Of a stretch of 35,660 nt of DNA, positions 28,871 through 35,660 are shown piece by piece; within the stretch, counting starts at the first letter, position 1, and each line of letters opens with the position of its first letter. The translations under genes were made by a program, and so were the position numbers. Origin of the DNA: a virus; IMG/VR virus record IMGVR_UViG_3300042292_000237, positions 1 through 35,660 of that record; one strand, given 5' to 3'. The notes beneath the pieces were generated by a model that saw only the letters and a program-made list of their open reading frames with translations, did not search any database and was not told the origin of the DNA.

Positions 28871-31800
28871 CTATGCCGCACCGACTGATGCGAATGTTTG
28901 TTGTTGCATAATACTAGAACCGTTTGTGTTTGTTGCCAATGTATAGTTGTTAGTGCCTATTGTATAGTCTGTTGCCTGCCGCATTAAAGCCCCATTTATG
29001 TATAAAGCAAATGATAAAGGGTTGAAATTGAATGAATATGTTACTACACCGCTAGACGCATAGGCAACAACATTTGATATTGTGCCTGTTGGTGTTGTTA
29101 AGTTGTTTGCGCTAAATTGTATCATAGTCATTTTGCCCGTTGCCGCAGATGGTAAGTTTGCTATTGCGCCGCTTGTAATATCATAATCTTGTTCGTTTAT
29201 AACTGCGCCATTCAAAAACAATAATTCATAGGCACTATGCACCGCCCATGTTGTTGGCGTATAACTAGCCGCGCTTGTTAAATCAAAAGCCCAACGGCTA
29301 AACACGCGGTATGAACTACCTGCCGCCCTGTATTGATATATAACCGCCCCTGCCGTTACAGTAACGCTTGTTGAAAATGTAATAGTGCGCGTTGAATAAT
29401 TTACGCCTGTTACTGTGTATTGTGTTGGCGTTCCCGTATTGGCAAATGTAATCTTGTCGCCTACATCAATTAACTGCCAAGGCATTGTTGATGCGTTCCA
29501 AACAACCGTATTAGTTGATGATGATGCAACCGTTAAATTGATTGTGGTGTAAGTTATAGCCGCCGCAACCGCACGCATTGAAATGCAAGTAATAACATCG
29601 TTTAAATTTGCGCCAACGCTTAATGTAAAGGTTGTGCTTGTTTCAGTATATTCGCTTGGGTCAAGTAACAATCCATTTTTAAAGATTAAGTCTTGCCCTG
29701 TTATATAACCTGATACCCTAGCCGTTGGCGTAAATACGGTTTGACCGCTTGTTGCTGTAAAGGCTTGTTGATTAAAATAAAAATTATCAGGCGGTGAAAA
29801 GCCAACAATCCGCCCATAAATATCAACGGTTATGGTTGCGGCTGAACTTGTAAATTGTGAAGCCCCGTCAGGGAATGTTAAGAATTCAGCCAATGATGCA
29901 ACAAGTTGTCCGTCAGGCGTGTTCGTAACGGCAATTTGACCTGCGCTTGCCGATGGCATACCTGTGATAATTGTTTGACCTGTTGCTTTATCTAAATCAA
30001 TTATGTTTATGCCGTCAGGTAATGCTGACCAAATACGAAAATCAAACTTACTTATTGTTGTTGGCACAAATGCGCCACCGCTACCAGCCACATCCGTTCC
30101 ACCAGCATAAGTAGCAAAATCTGAATCAAAGCCAAACTTGCGGTTTGCATAATTGATGTATGCTAAGTAAATGTTAGTGCCAAAAGCAGGGTCGGCTAAA
30201 TACCATTTATAATTGCTTGCAGTTAATGATGGCGAACTTGTTGTTTGGTTATATAAACCAAAGTAAGTTTTATTGCGTGGATTTAAACTAAACCCTGTGC
30301 CTGTAATGCTATCAGCATAAGCAATAGACAAATACTGCGATTCATATTGAAATGTTGTTGGTCGCCATTGCAAGACGCTTGATGCCAATGAAAAATCACT
30401 TGATGCAATACTGTTTACCATGCGACTAAAGAAATACCAGTTGCCAGCAGGAATGTTAAATAATTGAACCGCAGGCATTAAAACACCTTGACCATAAGGG
30501 TCGCCGTTAGCATTAACTTCAGTTATGCCTGCAAATATGCGTTGCGCCGATGTTGGAAATTGAAAGTTTGAATACCAAACTTCAGCGTATTGCGTAATGC
30601 CTGCGGTTGAACTTGTAACCATTACATTAAAAGCAGGGTTAGCCGCGCTTGGTAATGGCGTTGCAATATATGGTGGCGGAACTACACCAAAAGTAATTGG
30701 TGAACCAATGCCTGTGTTAGGTGCTGGCGCAAATTGCGTTATACTTTTGTCATCGTAAACCTGACTATTAAATTCCATTAAACTTAATGTGGCTGTTACT
30801 TGACCGCTATCATTAAATTTTTGCGTTACCTTACCAATACGGAATTGTTTTGCAACCCAGCCATAATTTGAATTAGTAACAGTAACAATATCGCCTGCGT
30901 CAAGTTGCAAGCCTGTGTAATCTATGTCCACTTGCACTTGCAAATCTTCACGCGCCGCTTCTAAAAAGCGATTGGCTAAATACTGTGCTTGCACATTGTT
31001 GTTGCAAAGAACAAGGCTAACAGATTGCTTATTTACAGGTTCATTAGGAAATAGCAATGCAGGGTTAATAACAGCCAAATCAAATGATGCGCTGTTAAAA
31101 CTATCTTGCGCTGTGCTATCAGGGTATTTAACTTCAATAATGTTAAATGAATTTGATAAATCAATAGGGCTAATTGAAATAGCAGACACCATGTTGCTGT
31201 CGTTTATATCCATAGCAATAGTGTTAGTTGGCGTTTGAACAATAACACCCCATAACGATGTGATTTCAGAATAACGAATTAAACAATCGCAACAGTCTGC
31301 CATTGCTTGTATGTTGTTCATTATCTTAGCGGCGGTGTCAATCGTGCCATTAAACTTAAATCGCGATTGTGTTGTTGGAAATCCACCGCTTGATGTATAA
31401 GTGAATGTTGCGTTTGAATAAGCGTTTAAAGCCGCGATGCTTGCTGTGTCTATATTGTCAATAGATATTGCCGCACCATACCTTGTGCTAGTCAAATAAT
31501 CTTGTATGCAATCGCCTGCCGAATTACGCGGATTGATAACTTGGAATCGTGTTTGATTTAATGAAACAAGATTGCGTGATTGGCTGTATTTCAAATGAAC
31601 AATAGCAAACGCGCAATTAGTCATTAACTTGGAAGCGTTCCAAGTATAAACAAGACCAGTTGTTTGCATTACCTGAATTGCAGTTGAACCACTATTAGTT
31701 GGCGTTCCTGAACCATTGCGATATAAATATATGTCCATGTAGCCTGACACATCTTGCGTTAGCCCTGTGCTTTCATCAAGCAACCCTGTTACTTTGTAAG

Positions 31801-32245
31801 TTTCGCCAACGGTTGTGCTAAACACACATTTTTTACCGCCCCAATAAACATCGCCAAAAGTAAATACATCGGGCGTTCCACCAGTTTCGGTATTGGTAAC
31901 TTCGCTTAACGCCATAACCCAATACAAATCTTGGTTGTCTTGACTAATAGACATATCGGTAATAATACCGCCAACCCATGCTGAACCATAAACAACAGGC
32001 AATTTGTTATCGCCAGCAGGCGGCACTTGCTGACGGTTGCCAACATTTGGTTCAGTTTGTTGATTAGGTAAGTTTGGCGCAAAGATTTTTGAAATAATCA
32101 TTGATGCAACCATATTGATTGCAAATGCCACTACTGCCGCTTGAAATCCTGTAAGCAATAATGAACCAGCAATAATTGAACCAACCGCAAAGGCTGGTGC
32201 TGTATAGGTAAACCAAATTATAAAAAGCAGTAAAAATTTAATCAT
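28871..32245 (-). CDS. Tail tip / host specificity protein (J-like)
   Basis: This 1124-residue protein is the largest in the genome and the central tail tip. It opens with a hydrophobic stretch (LLLFIIWFTYTAPAFAVGS) and a second membrane-like segment, as in many J-like proteins, then PAGDNKLPVVYGSAWVGG. A tail-hub core with LQVQVDIDYTGLQLDAGDIVTVT (about residues 440-460) follows. The C-terminal third has repeated strands of the type 'FxNGxLLxxxDYT' (three copies), matching a module in the fibre at 22008-24590. It probably binds the receptor or triggers release. It overlaps the GNAT gene by four bases. Confidence 0.85.
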   Translation of the reverse strand: MIKFLLLFIIWFTYTAPAFAVGSIIAGSLLLTGFQAAVVAFAINMVASMIISKIFAPNLPNQQTEPNVGNRQQVPPAGDNKLPVVYGSAWVGGIITDMSISQDNQDLYWVMALSEVTNTETGGTPDVFTFGDVYWGGKKCVFSTTVGETYKVTGLLDESTGLTQDVSGYMDIYLYRNGSGTPTNSGSTAIQVMQTTGLVYTWNASKLMTNCAFAIVHLKYSQSRNLVSLNQTRFQVINPRNSAGDCIQDYLTSTRYGAAISIDNIDTASIAALNAYSNATFTYTSSGGFPTTQSRFKFNGTIDTAAKIMNNIQAMADCCDCLIRYSEITSLWGVIVQTPTNTIAMDINDSNMVSAISISPIDLSNSFNIIEVKYPDSTAQDSFNSASFDLAVINPALLFPNEPVNKQSVSLVLCNNNVQAQYLANRFLEAAREDLQVQVDIDYTGLQLDAGDIVTVTNSNYGWVAKQFRIGKVTQKFNDSGQVTATLSLMEFNSQVYDDKSITQFAPAPNTGIGSPITFGVVPPPYIATPLPSAANPAFNVMVTSSTAGITQYAEVWYSNFQFPTSAQRIFAGITEVNANGDPYGQGVLMPAVQLFNIPAGNWYFFSRMVNSIASSDFSLASSVLQWRPTTFQYESQYLSIAYADSITGTGFSLNPRNKTYFGLYNQTTSSPSLTASNYKWYLADPAFGTNIYLAYINYANRKFGFDSDFATYAGGTDVAGSGGAFVPTTISKFDFRIWSALPDGINIIDLDKATGQTIITGMPSASAGQIAVTNTPDGQLVASLAEFLTFPDGASQFTSSAATITVDIYGRIVGFSPPDNFYFNQQAFTATSGQTVFTPTARVSGYITGQDLIFKNGLLLDPSEYTETSTTFTLSVGANLNDVITCISMRAVAAAITYTTINLTVASSSTNTVVWNASTMPWQLIDVGDKITFANTGTPTQYTVTGVNYSTRTITFSTSVTVTAGAVIYQYRAAGSSYRVFSRWAFDLTSAASYTPTTWAVHSAYELLFLNGAVINEQDYDITSGAIANLPSAATGKMTMIQFSANNLTTPTGTISNVVAYASSGVVTYSFNFNPLSFALYINGALMRQATDYTIGTNNYTLATNTNGSSIMQQQTFASVGAA

Positions 32246-32676
32246 TGCAACCAGCCTTCTTCTATTTTAGTAAACCCAAATTTTTCATATTTAATGTCAG
32301 GGCTAGTAATCATCTTGTTCATGGTAAACAATTTAATCCTGCCCTCATCTTTTAACTTATTGGCGTGCAAGACATACGCGCTTAAAAGCCTATAACCAAC
32401 GCTTGTGTTTCTGTTTTCAGGCTTAACATACCAAGCCAATTCATATAACGCAAAGGTTTTGTCGCACCATATTGTTGGCTGAATTACACCAATAATCATG
32501 CCAACATTTTCTTCAATATATATCACGCCTTGACCAGCAATAATTGTATCTAATAAGCGGCTTATATATTCAACATTGTTTAAATCTTTATATTGCTGAA
32601 TAGGGCTTTCATCCCTAAACATTCGCATCAAATCCATGATGCCATCTTTATCAAACTTGTTGGCAAGCCTTATCAT
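32242..32676 (-). CDS. GNAT acetyltransferase in the tail operon
   Basis: This 144-residue protein has a GNAT fold pattern: MIRLANKFDKDGIMDLMRMF, then VIYIEENVGMIIGVIQP, then ELAWYVKPENRNTSVGYRLLSAYVLHA (acyl-CoA motif with NTSVGYRLL in place of the usual RGxGxG) and YEKFGFTKIEEGW. Small GNATs are common next to tip genes of phages. It could modify the tip protein or a host target. It overlaps both neighbours by four bases. Confidence 0.78.
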   Translation of the reverse strand: MIRLANKFDKDGIMDLMRMFRDESPIQQYKDLNNVEYISRLLDTIIAGQGVIYIEENVGMIIGVIQPTIWCDKTFALYELAWYVKPENRNTSVGYRLLSAYVLHANKLKDEGRIKLFTMNKMITSPDIKYEKFGFTKIEEGWLQ

Positions 32677-33302
32677 GTTCTATAAACTTTAGGGTCTTTG
32701 TCTTTACCAAAAAAGTAATTGATAGATTGAATAAAATTTACACGATTCATTGATGTATCGCCTGCGCTAAAAAATTGCCAAGCATTATCGTTGGTATATC
32801 GCCCTGCCGTTCTGTTTTGTAGAATAATTTGTATGCTTGATGCGCTTACATTTATTGTGCCAACAAACAAACGCAATTCTTCCATCCATTGTTCGCTAAT
32901 AGTGAAAGCATTTATATATCCTGTAAAAAACTTATAAAGCCCGTTATCGCCACCAGTTGTAATTAACGCATTGTTTGTGTCAAAGAACCCATGCCACATT
33001 TCAATTTTTGAACCTTTGATGTTTTGCCCTAACACCCAACCAAGCAATGCCGTATCAATACCAACAAGCGTAACCGATGTTTCATTTGCGGTTGATTTAA
33101 TGTCGCGCTGAACATCGCCAATTTGCACCAAGGCTGATAAGCCATTAAATGTTTGCGGTATGCCACCAAGCGTTACGGTTATGTCATAAGGGGCTGTTGA
33201 AAATAACGATACGGTTTCAATGCCAGCAACCACCGTTGTAACGCGCACAAAGTCCGCTAGGCGAATGTTATTTGTATTTTGTAAGGGAACTATGTTCTGC
33301 AT
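32673..33302 (-). CDS. Tail hub-associated protein
   Basis: This 209-residue protein lies between the distal tail protein and the tip. It has LADFVRVTTVVAGIETVSLFSTAPY, then KIEMWHGFF, FFTGYINAFTISEQWMEEL and a C-terminal SIQIILQNRTAGRYTNDNAW. This pattern recurs in tail genes of long-tailed phages (DUF1833/DUF2163-like hub region). It overlaps its upstream gene by one base and the GNAT gene by four. I rate it as a tail hub component. Confidence 0.68.
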   Translation of the reverse strand: MQNIVPLQNTNNIRLADFVRVTTVVAGIETVSLFSTAPYDITVTLGGIPQTFNGLSALVQIGDVQRDIKSTANETSVTLVGIDTALLGWVLGQNIKGSKIEMWHGFFDTNNALITTGGDNGLYKFFTGYINAFTISEQWMEELRLFVGTINVSASSIQIILQNRTAGRYTNDNAWQFFSAGDTSMNRVNFIQSINYFFGKDKDPKVYRT

Positions 33303-33997
33303 TATAAAACCGCTTCAAACGCTTTAAAAGTGCCGTTCCATGCAATGAAACTGTCATTGGTCATTGGCACTAAAGTATAAGTTGGATATTCACGCAAGAT
33401 AACGCAAAAGGTTGTGCCTGTAAATGTGCCGCCACCTAAAGCAATGGTCGTTCCATATTGACCAATTACACATTGCATAGGGCTTGTTAAGGCTGTAATT
33501 AAATTACGGTGAACGGGAATGTTTACAGTTGATTCGCTACCACGCAACACATCTGCGGTTGCAATATAGGCATAACGACCTACTTGGCAAAAATCACCTG
33601 TTCTAACAATAACTGTGCTTGTTGTAATACTTGGACTAAGCGCAGGCAAAGCCCCTAAAACCAATGTTTTATTTGCGCTTGATGTTTGCCATAGGCATGA
33701 ACTTATTTGTGCGCTAGAAAGTTGCCCTTGATAGGCAATATAATTAACCCATCCAGTTGAACCAAAGTTTAGATATTGTTCCGTTGCTTTGTCGGCTTCA
33801 CGCAATGCACTAAGCAAAGGGCGATTTTGGCTATAAAGTAAATATGCCATTGGCTTAATGTCAAAGCCAAAAGGTTGAACGGTAAGAATTTCCGATGTGC
33901 TTATGCGTTGGTTGCGCGATACTACTTGCCCAATAAAACGCTGATCGTTAATCCCAACACTTTCTGCAACCGATAAAATTGTGTTTAATGTAGCCAT
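33302..33997 (-). CDS. Distal tail protein
   Basis: This 231-residue protein is the first gene after the tape measure, the position of Dit-like proteins that start the tail tip. It has NDQRFIGQVVSRNQRISTSEILTVQPFGFDIKPMAY near the N-terminus and a beta-rich rest. Its length and place match, but the sequence is not close to well-known Dit proteins. It is five bases from the tape measure stop. Confidence 0.65.
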   Translation of the reverse strand: MATLNTILSVAESVGINDQRFIGQVVSRNQRISTSEILTVQPFGFDIKPMAYLLYSQNRPLLSALREADKATEQYLNFGSTGWVNYIAYQGQLSSAQISSCLWQTSSANKTLVLGALPALSPSITTSTVIVRTGDFCQVGRYAYIATADVLRGSESTVNIPVHRNLITALTSPMQCVIGQYGTTIALGGGTFTGTTFCVILREYPTYTLVPMTNDSFIAWNGTFKAFEAVL

Positions 33998-34002
33998 TTT
34001 AT

Positions 34003-35660
34003 TTACCTTGATTGTGGCAAGCCGCGTTGTGCTGATTGATTAGCGGCAAATATAGCGTTCTTATTTTTAGCAAGGAACTGAACACCGCTTTGTGTGTCAA
34101 TCGCGTTCATGTTTTGAATTACCGTTCCATTATAAACTGTTTGTGGCTGACCGCCCATCATTGATGATAACTGATTGTTTGGAATGATTGTGCCGGCTGT
34201 GCGTGGAACAAATAATTCTGCACCGCGTTCGCCAACTAAACTTGGAACGCCAACTGGCGGTTCGCCACCATCGGCAAAAAAGCCACCAAGCAATCCTGCG
34301 CCATTATTAAAATCTGTTGAACTGCTAAACAAACCACCAATGCCACCACCGCCGCCGCCACCAAATAAACCAAATAAACCACTCATTTGCGATTGCATTG
34401 AAAAGCGCAATAAATCTTTAATCATACTGCCAATTAAATTGCCAAATGAAAGTTTGCCAGTTTCAACAAATCTATCTAATGCGGATGTCATGCTGTTGGT
34501 CATGTTGTTAAATAATTCAGCACCAATAGCCGCGCTATCTTGCGACCTTTCAATAAAGTTATTGTATGCTTTATCCCAACCTGCTTGAAAAGTGTTTTGC
34601 GCCCGTTCGTTTAATTCCTGCGCTTTAATGCGATTCATTTCAGCATTAGCAAAATTGGAAATATATCTTTCATCAAAACCTTGTTTTTGCATATCTAAAA
34701 TCTTTTTCTGCAAATCAAAGTATTCCAATGCCAACTGAACTTGAGTATCGCTTAAACCAACCATTTGACGTTCAACATCTAAGCGTTCGGTTGCAACTTG
34801 GCTGTTATAAATTAAATCATTAGCCTGCTTTGCCATTTCCAATCGCTTGGCTTCAAATTCAACCGAATATTTTGCGGCATCAACTAATCGCGCCGCATTT
34901 AATAATCTTTGTTGTTCTTCTGCGCTTGTGTGTTGATATTTTTTACCTTGTTCTAATTCAATGTTGATTTTTTCAACTTCAGTTAATACTCTGCCAGCCG
35001 CATATCTTTGTGCATCATAAGCAATAACTTGGTCTGCCAATGATTCTTTTTGCTTTTTCATTTCATCGGCTAATTTTTGTGCATCTGATTTTGCTTTTTC
35101 TGCGGCTTTATCTTTTTTGGCTTGTTCTTTATCGCTTAAATCTTGACCGCGAACACCGCCTGCTTGATATTCGGATGGCAAATTAAATGAACCAAATGCA
35201 GGGTCATCGCCAATGCGTGGCGCATTGCGTGGTGTCCACATTCCACCGCCATTTTTAGCGCGGTTTGCTTTATCAATAGCCTTGGTTAAATTATCCCAAC
35301 CAAAGATTGCGGCATTTAAAAAAGTAACTGAATTGGATAATGCAGGGGCTAGATTTGTGGCTAATGATGTGCTGACGCGTTTGGTAAAAATATCCATTTT
35401 ATCAATGGCATCGCCAATATCTTTAAAAGCCTGTTCAGCATCATCAAACTTGCCAGCGTTATTAAAATAACTATCAGCAACGCCTTTCATATCCACATTT
35501 TTTGCGGCTTTACCAAATACTTCCATTGCAAGGGCATTGCGTGTAATTGGGTCTTTTATTGCATTTAAACCTTGTAATGTTTTTTCAAACAATGCGGTTT
35601 CATCAAGGCGGCGTAAATCTGAAACTGAAATGCCAAGTTTTTCAAATGATTCTCGCCCTT
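34003..35660 (-). CDS. Tape measure protein, C-terminal part (continues from base 1)
   Basis: This is the rest of the 666-residue tape measure that starts at 470. On the circular molecule the unique coding sequence here is 34003-35533; bases 35534-35660 duplicate 1-127. The part shows long coiled helices (for example DKEQAKKDKAAEKAKSDAQK), a small-residue stretch (LFGLFGGGGGGGIGG, probably a membrane-active or flexible segment) and a typical C-terminal LVGERGAELFVPRTAGTIIP, as in many phage tape measures. Ends QRGLPQSR. Confidence 0.92.
   Translation of the reverse strand, partial: GRESFEKLGISVSDLRRLDETALFEKTLQGLNAIKDPITRNALAMEVFGKAAKNVDMKGVADSYFNNAGKFDDAEQAFKDIGDAIDKMDIFTKRVSTSLATNLAPALSNSVTFLNAAIFGWDNLTKAIDKANRAKNGGGMWTPRNAPRIGDDPAFGSFNLPSEYQAGGVRGQDLSDKEQAKKDKAAEKAKSDAQKLADEMKKQKESLADQVIAYDAQRYAAGRVLTEVEKINIELEQGKKYQHTSAEEQQRLLNAARLVDAAKYSVEFEAKRLEMAKQANDLIYNSQVATERLDVERQMVGLSDTQVQLALEYFDLQKKILDMQKQGFDERYISNFANAEMNRIKAQELNERAQNTFQAGWDKAYNNFIERSQDSAAIGAELFNNMTNSMTSALDRFVETGKLSFGNLIGSMIKDLLRFSMQSQMSGLFGLFGGGGGGGIGGLFSSSTDFNNGAGLLGGFFADGGEPPVGVPSLVGERGAELFVPRTAGTIIPNNQLSSMMGGQPQTVYNGTVIQNMNAIDTQSGVQFLAKNKNAIFAANQSAQRGLPQSR
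35534..35660. repeat. Terminal direct repeat, right copy (contig overlap)
   Basis: These 127 bases are identical to 1-127 and cover the same part of the tape-measure gene. Removing one copy closes the molecule at 35,533 bp. Confidence 0.95.

Noticed and set aside
34175-34588. Proline-rich rightward frame of 137 codons
   Set aside because: It is the antisense of the glycine-rich tape-measure segment; no ribosome site or family match.
1-35660. Search for CRISPR arrays, tRNA genes, integrase/attachment sites and insertion sequences
   Set aside because: No evenly spaced direct repeats, no cloverleaf with a conserved T arm, no recombinase gene and no transposase were found. The 77-nt inverted repeat has tRNA-like length but lacks the conserved D- and T-arm sequences.

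Overview
The window is an essentially complete genome of a tailed phage with a long non-contractile tail (siphovirus-like, HK97-type head). The first 127 bases are repeated exactly as the last 127 (35534-35660). The tape-measure gene reads through this junction without interruption, so the molecule is best read as a circular contig of 35,533 bp cut inside that gene. The sequence is AT-rich. A lipoprotein spanin implies a Gram-negative host. I see no integrase, immunity repressor, tRNA gene, DNA polymerase, primase or replicative helicase. The phage therefore looks virulent and dependent on host replication enzymes. Many relatives of these proteins come from aquatic proteobacterial phages, but I cannot name the host.

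Layout. Two divergent blocks start from a control region at about 16531-16643. The rightward block (16644-20930) holds early-type genes: several small unknown proteins, then a recombination set (Sak-type annealing protein, YqaJ exonuclease, a small protein with an SSB-like acidic tip), then Cys-rich small proteins and a PD-(D/E)XK-like nuclease. The leftward block begins with a VRR-NUC nuclease, an O-like replication protein (DUF1376) that carries an iteron-like array inside its gene, a probable helicase loader, NinB-like and Ref-like recombination proteins, a DUF5856 protein, an HNH nuclease and a winged-helix protein. It continues with a ParB-like protein and an ABC-ATPase/GNAT fusion that overlap each other and lead directly into the terminase genes.

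The head and tail genes follow in the usual order, still leftward: small and large terminase, portal, prohead protease, two tandem paralogous major capsid proteins with a strong terminator between them, connector, head closure, tail terminator, tail tube, an HK97 gp10-like protein, tail assembly chaperones G and GT (with a clear -1 frameshift site), and the tape measure across the contig ends. Continuing leftward from 35.5 kb are the distal tail proteins, a GNAT acetyltransferase, the large J-like tip protein, a glycine-rich adhesin, a two-domain 2-oxoglutarate oxygenase, two long fibre proteins and a lysis cassette (M15 endolysin, holin, overlapping spanins). The lysis cassette converges on the end of the rightward block at about 20.92 kb.

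The points most worth following are the ParB plus ABC-GNAT cassette, which may modify DNA just before packaging; the duplicated capsid gene with its terminator; the candidate origin inside the DUF1376 gene plus a 77-nt inverted repeat just upstream; the chaperone frameshift signal; and the tandem 2OG oxygenase in the fibre region.
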